Source: JAGVSR01 sp963750715 (lineage in GTDB: Bacteria > Pseudomonadota > Alphaproteobacteria > Rhizobiales > Hyphomicrobiaceae). Taken from it: DNA of 64,000 nt. The notes under the pieces are model-generated. The model did not search any database, had not been told where the DNA came from, and was given only the letters and a program-made list of their open reading frames with translations. This document shows positions 18,837 to 27,591 of this stretch, piece by piece. The first letter of the stretch is position 1. Every line of letters begins with the position of its first letter. The stretch covers positions 124,001 to 188,000 of the forward strand of contig CAVVRP010000008.1 in the NCBI GenBank assembly GCA_963750715.1, in the 5' to 3' direction. The position numbers and the translations under genes were made by a program.

Positions 18837-19054
18837 AGCAGCGGGGCTCGCTTTTGTTGATGGCGCCCAGCGCCATCGTGTTGGCCTTCATGGGGCTTTC
18901 GCTGGCTATTACTGCGACCGGCACAACTCGGTTCGCCGTTGCCATGGGCTACCGTGCAGAGGTGGGTTATGCGGTGGGCGGGGTCTTTGACGTCGCCAAG
19001 GCCCTTCTACCCGTCGGGAGCGTCGGGGCGGGGAGGCCCGCCGCAGACCTCTGA
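18815..19054 (+). CDS. short membrane protein or remnant, 79 residues
   Basis: It has one clear hydrophobic span, LLLMAPSAIVLAFMGLSLAI, followed by AVGGVFDVAKALLPVG, a pattern I associate with membrane proteins on rhizobial mobile elements. Those are longer; here the frame stops soon after, and the next 180 bases hold only pieces of unclear frames. So it may be truncated. Function unknown. Confidence 0.4.
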   Translation: MCNQQPVKQRGSLLLMAPSAIVLAFMGLSLAITATGTTRFAVAMGYRAEVGYAVGGVFDVAKALLPVGSVGAGRPAADL

Positions 19055-19241
19055 GGTCATCAAGTTCAAGCATCTCGGTCGTTGGCTCGCATGTCCCCGA
19101 CTTCGCCCGGGAGCGACTGCTGTGTGCGGCTGGAACGTCGCTCGGCGCTTCCGAATTGGGGGCAGCGAATGAGGCCTGGTGCGCGACTAGGCAGCAGCCA
19201 GGTGCTTCTTGCCCCGCATGTTCCATCGCGGCTAGGGCGGA

Positions 19242-19841
19242 TTACGCTTCAAGAGAAGGCAGCGCGCTTCTACCGCACAACCATAGCTCTAAGGCTCTTT
19301 GGATTGTACGGCTGTCCGCGTCGTTGAGAAACCCAACCTTCGCTAGCCTGGCGCTGATCTGCCGATAGCTGAGTCTATCGCCCGTCTTGGGACTAGCCCT
19401 GCGAAGTCGCTTAGCCTCGGCAACGACATCGGGCCGGATCTCGGCGTGAGGCTTGCGCCCCTCGCACTTCCCCCGTTCCTTGCGTTGCCGCTCTCGCGCG
19501 TGCCGCAGCTTGGAGACCAGACGGGCCTTCTCATACTCGGCGAAGGCACCGGCGATGTGGCGCATCATCTTCCGCGTCGGGTCGTCGCTCGCCGTCAGGT
19601 CATCCCCCGAGGCCGTTAGCGGCCGCACCCCTCGACTGATCAGAAGGGTGATACCCAACTCCTGGGCCATCAGTTCACGAGCGAAGCGGCTGTCATCCTC
19701 GACGATGACGGTTCGCACCCCGTTGCCCTCGATCCGATCCAGAAGGGTCGCGAAGCCCGCGCGTGTCTCGATCGGGTTCGCTCCGGATACCGACGCATCG
19801 TAAAATTTCGGACGTGCGTCGAGCTGGGATCGACCACCTGG
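19242..19841 (-). pseudogene. serine site-specific recombinase, N-terminus lost
   Basis: The frame resumes after a TGA at 19842-19844 and reads KFYDASVSGANPIETRAGF, then VRTVIVEDDSRFARELMAQE, LGITLLISRGVR, MMRHIAGAFAEYEKARLVSK and KCEGRKPHAE. This is the resolvase/invertase family. The N-terminal strand with the catalytic Ser (YxRxS) is missing; the arginines of VEDDSRFARE remain. The only possible start is the GTG at 19718, inside the catalytic domain. A C-terminal HTH-like end is present. It is a dead recombinase, not a plausible integrase for the tRNA site. Confidence 0.8.
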
Positions 19842-19974
19842 TCATGTCGTTGCTGGGAACAAACTTGTAGACTAATTTGCCCAATCGCCGGATTCAGGAA
19901 GGGGTTCCTCATCCGACCAAAACAGGCCACGCGTGGCCATTGGTTGCACGCCTTGCTAGCCCAGGAGAAAAACT

Positions 19975-20115
19975 ATGGGCGCTTTGCTTTGGCTCGGCAT
20001 GGCCGTCGGTCTGACATGCGGCTTGGCTCACGCGGTCTACGTGTTCAGCTGCGTCAACCGCGAGTTCGCAATGGTGGCACCCAGTAGCTCTCCTTGTGAT
20101 TCTGGGTTCGATTGA
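19975..20115 (+). CDS. small membrane protein, 46 residues
   Basis: It reads MGALLWLGMAVGLTCGLAHA followed by VYVFSCVNREFAMVAPSSS and a short tail. A hydrophobic N-terminal segment of about 22 residues and two cysteines stand out. AGGAG lies seven bases before the ATG, a good site. It resembles short unannotated proteins of alphaproteobacterial accessory regions (impression only). It is intact in a region where most larger genes are broken. Confidence 0.5.
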   Translation: MGALLWLGMAVGLTCGLAHAVYVFSCVNREFAMVAPSSSPCDSGFD

Positions 20116-20141
20116 TCGTGTGCAGTCGCGAGACTAGGCGG

Positions 20142-20360
20142 CTAGATCCAAGGACCGGTCACTGCTTTCGCCGCGATGCAGTAGGGGTTGTAGGCTACAA
20201 GTAATGGCAACTGGGTCTTTCGACTGTGGTGTCGGGTTTCCGTTTGGGTGCCTGAGCCATGACGGCGGCTGATCCAATGCCAAAACGTTGCGATCCGGAT
20301 TGTGGCGCTCGTTCTGCTAGCGGCTTGCAATCGCGTCGTGTCTGCGAGATAGGTGTTCAT
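20142..20360 (-). CDS. putative small protein, 72 residues (weak)
   Basis: It starts MNTYLADTTRLQAASRTSAT at an ATG with GGAGAGG nine bases upstream, a convincing site. The rest is basic and Thr/His-rich, with no domain I recognise. It points away from the BTAD/TPR regulator, sharing a 106-base divergent region. Its translation may be spurious despite the ribosome-binding site. Confidence 0.3.
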   Translation of the reverse strand: MNTYLADTTRLQAASRTSATIRIATFWHWISRRHGSGTQTETRHHSRKTQLPLLVAYNPYCIAAKAVTGPWI

Positions 20361-20414
20361 CGTTTTGTTCCTCTCCGTTGTTCGCTGGTCGGTGAGGAAA
20401 CCCTAGTCAGCATC

Positions 20415-20468
20415 CGCAAAACACGCGGGACGACGAGCGCAAAAAATCCGTTAGATTGCGCAAAAAAT
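20415..20468 (+). promoter_or_regulatory. tandem CGCAAAA repeats at the start of the BTAD regulator gene
   Basis: GCGCAAAAAAT occurs at 20437-20447 and 20458-20468, 21 bases apart, and a shorter CGCAAAA lies at 20415-20421, 23 bases before the first. The last copy overlaps the start codon. Two helical turns of spacing suit a BTAD/SARP-type protein, which binds direct repeats about 11 or 22 bases apart, so autoregulation is plausible (inference). Confidence 0.45.
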
Positions 20469-22502
20469 GACTGACGAGAGACGAAAAACTCAGTCCGACG
20501 CGAAAAACCCGGTCGACCGAAGCCAGGTGGCTACGTCTGGTCCCATCAACTTGTCGATCCTCGGTGAATTTGCGGTTACGGGACCAGATGGGGTCCCTAT
20601 CCAGATTGGCAGCAAGAAAAGCAGGGCATTGCTGGCGATTCTCCGCTCTGTCGCACGGGCAAACGGTAACCCGCGAGCGCCTAGCGAGCCTCCTTTGGGG
20701 CGACCATGGAGAGGAGCAAGCAAGGAACAGTCTGCGACAGTCCCTGGCCGTCTTAAGAAGGGAGCTTGGACCCTTTCTTTCTGAGGCGATCCAGACGCGG
20801 GACGATGTCGTCATGTTTCGGAAGGGGGCCGTTGACATCGACGCGGTGACAGTTTTGCGTAGCGTGGAACAAGAAGATATTTCCACCCTCCGCAGCGCAG
20901 CACTTTGCTGCGGCGGTGAACTTCTGGCAGATTTTTCGCTTCGCGATGAATCGTCTGAGGAATGGCTTGCGGCCGAACGCTCACGACTCAAGATCGCTAC
21001 GCTGAAGTTATTTGATAAGCTGGTCGATCGAGAGGTCGGCGATGCACGTATTGACGCAGCTCAACGCCTGGTGGCGCTCGACAACTTGGAGAGAGTCGTC
21101 TCACCGGTCTCTCATGCGCGCCTATGTTTTGCAAGGCAACAGCGGCCTCGCTTTGAAGCAGTTCGATCTGTGTCGTACGCTTCTCCGAGATCGGCTCGGC
21201 GTCGAACCGTCTAATGAAACTCAGGAACTCCGCAAACAGATTGCCGGAGGCGAATATAGGCCTGACGATGATCCGCCTCCCGGCTTGGAACCCGCAAAGC
21301 AGCAGACTGAAAGTCGGCTTCCGTCCATCGCCGTTTTGCCGTTCGTGAATTTGAGCGCCGATCCGAAGCAGGACTACATCGGTGACGGCATCACTGAAAA
21401 TATTATCACCGGCCTGTCCCGTTTTCGTGACCTCTCTGTCATCGCTGGCTGCTCGACGTTCACCTACAAGGGCAAGGCGTTAAAGGTACAGGATGTGAGT
21501 AGGGAACTCGGTGTTCGCTTCGTGCTTGAAGGCAGTGTCCAAACATCGAATGAAAGGATCAGGATTTCCACCCAGTTGATCGATGGCGAATCCGGTGTTC
21601 ACCTGTGGGCTGAGCGATTTGACAAAGGAATGGAAGATGTTTTCACGGCACTCGATCAAGTAACCGAGATGATCGTCGCCAGACTTGCGACGGCGCATGG
21701 CGGACGATTGGGCAAGGCGTGGCGAGGACGAACGAGCCCGCAGAATTTTCAGGCTTATGATTATTTTCAGCGCGGCATCGACGCCTTCAACCTATTCACC
21801 AAAGGCTGCACCGCCACTGCCATATCGTGGTTCGAAAAAGCTATCGAACTCGATCCTTCCTATGGAAAGCCGTATGCGAAGATTGCGTGGGCGCACCTAG
21901 TCGATATCTGGCTGGGATGGAGCGATGACACCTCATTATCGATGGCAGAGGCCTTGAAATTTGCAACCGCCGCTATCAAGCATGATGATGACGAGGCCTG
22001 GGGTTATTGGGCCATGGCAGGTTATCATATGTTTGGCGGATACCACGATCGCGCCATATCCACATATCAGAGGGCTCTGGAACTCAATCCAAACGATGCT
22101 GACGTTCTCAATGACTTCGGCCAGTGCCTCAGCTTTGCGGGGCGTGCAACGGAAGGCGTTGAGGTCGTGCACAAGGCCATGCGACTCAACCCGCACTATC
22201 CTGATTATTGGGTCATGCAGTTGGGCCCTGTTTACTTCGATGCCCGCCGATATGAAGATGCGATCTCCACACTGGAGAAATTGCAGTCGAAGGACACGCT
22301 TGGTGTTCAGCTGTACCTCGCCGCAAGTCACGCTGCCTTAGGGCATCTGGAGCAGGCCGGGGCAGCTATGGCAAGCGTCACTAGACTTGATCCGCTGGCC
22401 ACGCTTGAGCGGCTCGCGCCAACTTTTCTGGCTCCTTACAAAGATGCATCTGATCGGGACCATTTGCGGGAGAATCTTCTCAATGCGGGGTTGCCAGAAT
22501 GA
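20467..22502 (+). pseudogene. BTAD (SARP-like) winged-helix regulator with FlgO-like and TPR regions (two frameshifts)
   Basis: Three frames join into one protein of about 678 residues. From 20467: MTDERRKTQSDAKN, then a winged helix (INLSILGEFAVTGPDG, KKSRALLAIL), a shift at 20643-20644, TVTRERLASLLWGDHGEEQA and a BTAD helical domain. A second shift near 21090-21095 leads to SSHRSLMRAYVLQGNSGLAL, LPSIAVLPFVNLSADPKQDY (the CadC/adenylate-cyclase-associated region) and TPR repeats to LNAGLPE. Each shift is repaired by removing one base. Such proteins are cytoplasmic transcription regulators, often near adaptive or accessory genes. Its target is unknown. GC is lower than in neighbouring chromosomal genes, fitting acquisition with the island. 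Confidence 0.75.
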
Positions 22503-22609
22503 CGCTGCGTTACTTCTGAACTTGGCCCCACTCATCAGTGGCAAGATGTCCGCTCTGACGGCGAGTACTGGGGGGACGACGAGCGGGGCAACGTGCATCC
22601 GCCTCAAAT

Positions 22610-23004
22610 TTATCGACAGCGCCAGGCCCGCGCTCGATGATCAGTCACGTTGCGTTTTTGCACGACCCAAGACCCAAAGCGGACCTCGGCGGTGATGCGG
22701 CGCACGATCCTAAGCAGCCCGACACGCTCCAGCGCAGCGAGAGCCTTGCGCGACACAGGCCGGTGCGATCCTGCAGCGTGGCTATCGAAGGACAGCACAG
22801 CCCATCTCGACCAACGAAGGTCAGCAGTGTGCGAAGGACCATGAGCCCGCTGAGACTGAGGGCACCGGCTTGTCTGCCCTTGCTCTTGGTGGTGCGCTCC
22901 AGACGCTCGGCTGTCCACAGGATGCGGTGACGCTGCTCGCGGTCGAGCGGCTTGCAGTGGTCGCGGTGATCGCGAACGAAGATAGCGGATTGACGGAATG
23001 ACAT
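22610..23004 (-). pseudogene. plasmid-replication-type HTH protein remnant (frameshift)
   Basis: From the ATG at 23004: MSFRQSAIFVRDHRDHCKPL, DREQRHRILWTAERLERTTK, GLMVLRTLLTFV and PSIATLQDRTGLCR. After a shift near 22748 it continues KALAALERVGLLRIVRRITA. The order is that of the helix-turn-helix N-terminal part of replication-initiator-like proteins from rhizobial and Methylobacterium plasmids or islands (from memory). The C-terminal two thirds expected for the family are absent. It is probably a relic of the element's replication or control module. Confidence 0.55.
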
Positions 23005-23157
23005 TGAGGAGGCCCCCGGTGAGCGGAGGCCCTGCAAGTGATCGAATGGAAGCCTTAGATTGGCGCCGCAAATCGTGTAGCTGGGTGTCGTGCTTCGAGC
23101 AGCTTCGGGGCATACAATCAGCCGGTCTCGCATGATCAGATGCGGGGCCGGTTTTTG

Positions 23158-23784
23158 TTACTGGCGGTCAGTCGCTGCGGTGGCTGCGGTCGAGGCGATA
23201 TGCTTGCCGGTCAGCGGCTCAGGGAAGGGCAGGGGGAGGTGTTCCGGTTCCGGCTCCTTCCACTGGGCCGCCATGCCTTCGCTCTCAACTTCCGCGGTGC
23301 ATGGGATTGTCACAATGCACTGCCAGTTGCGCTGGTCTTCGGCACTGGCCTGATCAGCCCAGACGACGGTGCTAGCCAGCACAGCGACCGCAAGCACAGC
23401 GAAGTCAGAGAGTTGGTTGACGTAGGACCGCAGCGTCAGCACCAGATGCTGCCAAGGCTTTGACTGTTCCTCAGGCGGCACTGACGACGCATGGAACTCC
23501 TGCCCGTCGAAAGTGGCCAGGGCGATGGTCCTGCCACGCTCGAATGCGAACCACAGCGAGGGTTCGTAGCTGCGGGAGTACGGGTTTTCTGCATCGGGGA
23601 AGGGAAGGACTGAGCAGCGCAGAACCCCAAGTCCTCAGCGGTATCGGGGCAGTCGGCTTCGATAGCGGCGTAGCTGATCAGACTCGCGCCCCGCATGGGG
23701 CCGCTGATGTTGCCGGTAGTGAGGGCGAGGAAGTCACACGTGATATTCTACTGCGAGGCGAACAGGTGTAAGGCTGATGAGCAT
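23158..23784 (-). pseudogene. unknown membrane-associated island gene (at least two frameshifts)
   Basis: Starts at the ATG at 23784 with AGAAGGA eight bases upstream: MLISLTPVRLAVEYH. It then shifts to DFLALTTGNISGPMRGAS and later to DAENPYSRSYEPSLWFAFER, ending QRNWQCIVTIPCTAEVESEG and a Pro-rich tail. The second junction, near 23600, is repaired by adding one T. A hydrophobic stretch, FAVLAVAVLASTVVWA, is near the C-terminal third. The assembled protein is about 205 residues; I recognise no family. It is the gene next to the tRNA-side repeat. Confidence 0.45.
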
Positions 23785-23871
23785 GGTAGGTATCCTTCTA
23801 GGTCAACTGTTGAGGTGACCTGATGGTGCCTAGCGACTTTATCGCCTTGAAAATGTTGAATTAGTCTGTCT

Positions 23872-23888
23872 TGGTGCCCCAGGAGGGA
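23872..23888. repeat. right attachment-site repeat (attR), tRNA-Leu 3' end
   Basis: Same 17 bases as 18493-18509. They comprise the 3' acceptor strand, the CCA and the last T-stem bases of the tRNA. Confidence 0.85.
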
Positions 23889-23957
23889 CTCGAACCCCCA
23901 CACCCTCACGAGTAGCAGATTTTGAGTCTGCCGCGTCTACCGTTCCGCCACTGGGGC
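23872..23957 (-). tRNA. tRNA-Leu (anticodon CAA)
   Basis: The reverse strand starts GCCCCAGTGGCGGAACGG and ends in GGGGCACCA with CCA encoded. The acceptor arms GCCCCAG/CTGGGGC pair. The anticodon loop is CTCAAAA, giving anticodon CAA. A long variable arm follows, as in leucine tRNAs, then the T loop GGTTCGAGTCC. Length is 86 bases. Its 3' end is the integration site of the island to the left; the tRNA itself remains intact. Confidence 0.95.
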
Positions 23958-24054
23958 CATCGCGCAGGAAGCCGCCTTCTATAGTGCCGGTGGGGCCGGG
24001 TCAACGCACGTTGCACATGTCTCACAACCGTACTCGCCACCGGCGGCGGACCGG

Positions 24055-24411
24055 CTATTTCCAGCTGAACGTGGTGCGGCCGCTGCCATGGACGTGCTCG
24101 GCGATCTCGACTTTCTGGCCGACCTGCGGGTTGGTGGTCTTTAGGACCATGACGTGGGCGAGTCGGCCATCCTCGAGCTTCACGTCCACACCGTAGCCTT
24201 CCTCGATGGCTTTCGTGGTCATGCCCGGCATGTTGAGCGGACCGACGTTCTCGACCACGCCGGCGACGTGGTTGACCTTCACGCTGGCATCCAGGCCCGT
24301 GAACCAGAAGCCGAGCCCCATGACGCTGGTGATAGCCGCGCCGAGGCCGATCCATTTCATCTGCCGGCGCCGAAGCTCACGGTCGAGCTTCTGACGTGTC
24401 TCTTCGCGCAT
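24055..24411 (-). CDS. hypothetical single-span membrane protein, 118 residues
   Basis: Starts MREETRQKLDRELRRRQMKW with GGAG before the ATG at 24411; further upstream codons in frame lack support. A basic cytoplasmic N-terminus is followed by one helix (WIGLGAAITSVMGLGFWFTG). A beta-rich periplasmic part comes next (HVAGVVENVGPLNMPGM, LEDGRLAHVMVLKTTNP, VGQKVEIAEHVHGSGR). It resembles a small OB-like or membrane-fusion accessory domain but I cannot name a family. It lies beside the RND efflux genes, on the same strand and downstream. Confidence 0.6.
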   Translation of the reverse strand: MREETRQKLDRELRRRQMKWIGLGAAITSVMGLGFWFTGLDASVKVNHVAGVVENVGPLNMPGMTTKAIEEGYGVDVKLEDGRLAHVMVLKTTNPQVGQKVEIAEHVHGSGRTTFSWK

Positions 24412-24522
24412 GGTAATACTCCGTAAGTCGGATTTGCGTGGTTCTAATCCCCGATTGTGTCGCTCGCCAGCACCACAGGTGGTGCAAGAAGCCGCATGGC
24501 AGCCGGCATCGAGCCGCACGGC

Positions 24523-27500
24523 CTATTCGGCAGCCAGGGCCGCCGCCTTGGCCGGACGCGCAACCAATGGCTGCAGGTGCCCGAGGTAGGAATACACGAC
24601 GGGCACGACGAACAGGGTCAGCAGCGTTCCGAGCGACATGCCGCCGACGATGACCCAGCCGATCTGCTGGCGGTTTTCCGCGCCGGCGCCGGTCGCCAGC
24701 GCCAGCGGCAATGCGCCGAGCACCATCGCGCCTGTCGTCATCAAGATTGGACGCAGCCGCAAGACGGCGGCGTCGACGACGGCTTCGAGACGCGCCTCAC
24801 CCTGCTGCTGCCGCTGGTTCGCGAACTCCACGATGAGGATCCCGTGCTTCGTGATGAGGCCGACCAGAGTAACGAGGCCAATCTGGGAATAGACGTTCAG
24901 CGTGCCACCGGTGAGCCACAAGGCCCCCAGAGCGCCCGTCATCGACAACGGCACCGTCAGCATGATGATGACAGGATCGCGGAAGCTTTCGAACTGCGCA
25001 GCGAGCACAAGATAGATAAAGGCGAGCGCAAGCACGAAAACAAGCGCAAGGCTGCTGGCGCTATCGCGATAGTCGCGGCTTTGGCCGCTGACATCGGTGC
25101 CGACCCTCGCGGGCAGCACCTCGCGCGCGGTCTGTTCCAAGAAGTCCAATGCCTCGCCGATGGTGTAGCCGGGCGCCAGGTTCGCCTGGATTGTCGCCGA
25201 TCGCAGCTGGTTGAAGCGCTTCAGTTCCTTCGGCGCCACCGTCTCGGTCAGTTTCACGAGGTTCGACAGCTGGATCATCTCACCGCTGCGGTTGCGAAGA
25301 AAGATGGTCGAGAGGGCATCCGGCGAGGCGCGGTCGGCGGCGGCAAGCTGCACGATGACATCGTATTGCTCGCCGTTCTGTTCGAAACGCGTAACCTGCC
25401 GGCTGCCGAGCAGCGTTTCCAGCGTGCGCCCGACTTCGGCGACCTCCAGGCCGACATCGGCGACTTTCGCCCGGTCGATCTCGACCCGGAACTCCGGCAT
25501 GTTGAGCTTCAGATCCGTATCGAGCGCCTGCAAGCCGGGGTTCTGTTTCGCCCGCTCCATCATGAGATCAACATAGCCTTGCAGTTCGTTGTAGGTGCCC
25601 GACGTCTGGATGACGAATTCGACAGGGCGCCCGGCGCCGCGCTGACCGAAGGCGCCTGGTGACTGGACGCTAGCCTGGATGCCGGCGATGCTGCGCAGCT
25701 TCGGCGTGTTCTCACGCGTGATCTGCTGCTGCGTGCGCGTGCGCTCGTTCCAGTCGACTAGCGGTGCGACGACCAGCGACTGGGATACTTCCGGCGTGCC
25801 GCTGATGACGAGGCGGGCGCGCACTTCCGGTACGGTCTGCAGTGTCGCGTCGACCTCGGCCGCATAGCGCGCCGTATAGCTGACGGTCGCGCCTTCAGGG
25901 CCGACGCCGCGCACTCTTATAACACCGCGATCCTCGGTCGGCGACAGTTCCGACTTCAGAACGGAAAAGAAGTAACCGCTGGCGCCGGCCACGGCGAGCG
26001 CCAGGAGAATAAATAACGGGCGCGCCGTCATGGCCGCGCGCAATCCCCTCCGGTAACCCGTCTCCACGCCGACGAAGCCACGCTCGAGCAGCGTGAAGAT
26101 ACGTCCCGGTTCGGGATTGTGCCGCAGCAACTTCGACGACATCATCGGCGTCAGCGTCAATGCGACGAATCCCGATACGAGCACCGCGCCGGCCAGCGTC
26201 AGCGCGAACTCGAGGAACAGCCGGCCGGCTTTTCCGGGCGCGAAGGCGATCGGAGCGTAGACGGCCGCGAGCGTCAACGTCATGGCGATGACGGCGAACC
26301 CTATTTCGCGCGTGCCTTTGATGGCGGCGGCGACGGGCTCTATGCCTTCTTCGATATGCCGGTAGATGTTCTCCAGCACGACAATGGCATCGTCGACGAC
26401 GAGGCCGATGGCGAGCACCATGGCGAGCAGCGTCAGCGTGTTGACGCTGAAGCCAAGCGCATACATCAGCGTGAACGTCGCGATCAGCGAGATCGGAATG
26501 GTCACGACCGGAATGATCGAGGCGCGTATCGAGCGCAGAAAAAACAGGATCACGATGACCACCAGCCCGATGGCCTCCACGATCGTCGCGTAAACTGCCT
26601 CGATCGAGCGCTCGATGAAGACGGTATCGTCGTTGCCGATTTCGGCATGGAGCTCCTGGGGCAGCGAGGCATTGATTTCCGGCAGCACCGCTCGCACTGC
26701 CCTGGAGACATCGAGCGGGTTGGCGGTTGACTGCTTGATGACGCCGACGGCGATGGCGGGTATGCCGTTGTAGTAGCTCGAACGGCGCTCGTCGGTAGCG
26801 CCGAGTTCGACGCGGGCGACCTCGCTGAGCTTTACCTGGTGACTACCCGACAACTTGACGATGACGTTGCCGAATTGCTCCGGCGTGCTGAGCCCGGTGC
26901 GCGACAGCACCGAAAACTCGCGGTCCTGACTTTCGATGCGCCCGGACGGAATTTCAGCGTTCTGCGACCTGAGCGCCGACTCGACATCCTGCACCGTAAG
27001 ATTGAACGCCGCCAGCCGTTCGCGGTCGATCCAGATACGCATGGCATAGCGGCGTTCGCCGAAGATTTGGATGTCGGCGACACCGGTGAGGTTTTTCAGC
27101 TGGTCGACAATGAAGCGGTCGACGTAATCGGTGATCTCGAGAGCGGTCATCCGCGGACTCGTGAACACTAGGAACATGATCGACTGCGCATCAGCCTCGA
27201 CCTTGGCGATCACCGGCTCGGTGATCTCATCGGGCAGGCGGCCCCGCACGCGGCTGACACGGTCGCGCACGTCGCTGGCGGCGACGTCGGGGTTGATCTC
27301 CGTGCGGAAACGCACGGTAATGCGGCTGGTCTCCGACCGGCTGGACGATTCCAGCACGTCGATGCCTTCGATGCCGGCGATCGAGCCTTCCAGAATTTGC
27401 GTGACTTGCGTTTCGACGATGCTCGCCGACGCACCGGGATAAGTCGTCGACACGGAAACGACAGGCTCGTCGACGTTAGGATACTCACGAACGGTTAACC

Positions 27501-27591
27501 TCTGGAACGCCACGACGCCGACGAGAATCAGCATGAGGCTCAGCACGGTCGCAAAGACCGGCCGCCTGATGCAGAACTCGAAGAGACCCAT
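24523..27591 (-). CDS. RND efflux pump, inner-membrane permease (AcrB/MdtB-type)
   Basis: 1,022 residues, a normal length for the proton-driven HAE-RND family that exports drugs or other amphiphiles through a tripartite pump. The N-terminus FCIRRPVFATVLSLMLILVG is helix 1. The proton-relay motif is in AIGLVVDDAIVVLENIYRH near residue 400, with the two essential Asp. Two large periplasmic loops and the C-terminal repeat (LGALPLALATGAGAENRQQI) follow. Its start overlaps the adaptor stop as TGATG, indicating coupled translation. No outer-membrane channel gene is adjacent. The substrate cannot be told. Confidence 0.94.
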   Translation of the reverse strand: MGLFEFCIRRPVFATVLSLMLILVGVVAFQRLTVREYPNVDEPVVSVSTTYPGASASIVETQVTQILEGSIAGIEGIDVLESSSRSETSRITVRFRTEINPDVAASDVRDRVSRVRGRLPDEITEPVIAKVEADAQSIMFLVFTSPRMTALEITDYVDRFIVDQLKNLTGVADIQIFGERRYAMRIWIDRERLAAFNLTVQDVESALRSQNAEIPSGRIESQDREFSVLSRTGLSTPEQFGNVIVKLSGSHQVKLSEVARVELGATDERRSSYYNGIPAIAVGVIKQSTANPLDVSRAVRAVLPEINASLPQELHAEIGNDDTVFIERSIEAVYATIVEAIGLVVIVILFFLRSIRASIIPVVTIPISLIATFTLMYALGFSVNTLTLLAMVLAIGLVVDDAIVVLENIYRHIEEGIEPVAAAIKGTREIGFAVIAMTLTLAAVYAPIAFAPGKAGRLFLEFALTLAGAVLVSGFVALTLTPMMSSKLLRHNPEPGRIFTLLERGFVGVETGYRRGLRAAMTARPLFILLALAVAGASGYFFSVLKSELSPTEDRGVIRVRGVGPEGATVSYTARYAAEVDATLQTVPEVRARLVISGTPEVSQSLVVAPLVDWNERTRTQQQITRENTPKLRSIAGIQASVQSPGAFGQRGAGRPVEFVIQTSGTYNELQGYVDLMMERAKQNPGLQALDTDLKLNMPEFRVEIDRAKVADVGLEVAEVGRTLETLLGSRQVTRFEQNGEQYDVIVQLAAADRASPDALSTIFLRNRSGEMIQLSNLVKLTETVAPKELKRFNQLRSATIQANLAPGYTIGEALDFLEQTAREVLPARVGTDVSGQSRDYRDSASSLALVFVLALAFIYLVLAAQFESFRDPVIIMLTVPLSMTGALGALWLTGGTLNVYSQIGLVTLVGLITKHGILIVEFANQRQQQGEARLEAVVDAAVLRLRPILMTTGAMVLGALPLALATGAGAENRQQIGWVIVGGMSLGTLLTLFVVPVVYSYLGHLQPLVARPAKAAALAAE

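Larger units (their letters stand above)
18493..23888. mobile_element. decayed genomic island integrated at tRNA-Leu(CAA)
   Basis: A 5.4-kb segment bounded by perfect 17-bp direct repeats, the right one being the 3' end of an intact tRNA-Leu. The content is accessory and mostly broken: a membrane-protein remnant, an N-terminally truncated serine recombinase, small genes, a frameshifted BTAD/TPR regulator, a replication-type HTH remnant and a frameshifted unknown gene. The regulator part is visibly poorer in GC than the chromosome around it. No tyrosine integrase, which is what normally uses tRNA sites, is present, so the element can probably not move by itself. Confidence 0.8.

Noticed and set aside
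19242..19841. Serine recombinase as the integrase of the tRNA-Leu island
   Set aside because: The catalytic N-terminus is gone, and tRNA 3'-end sites are used by tyrosine integrases, none of which is present.
24457..25662. 401-codon open frame opposite the RND permease
   Set aside because: It is the antisense shadow of a well-supported gene in GC-rich sequence; its composition is low in hydrophobic order and matches no family.
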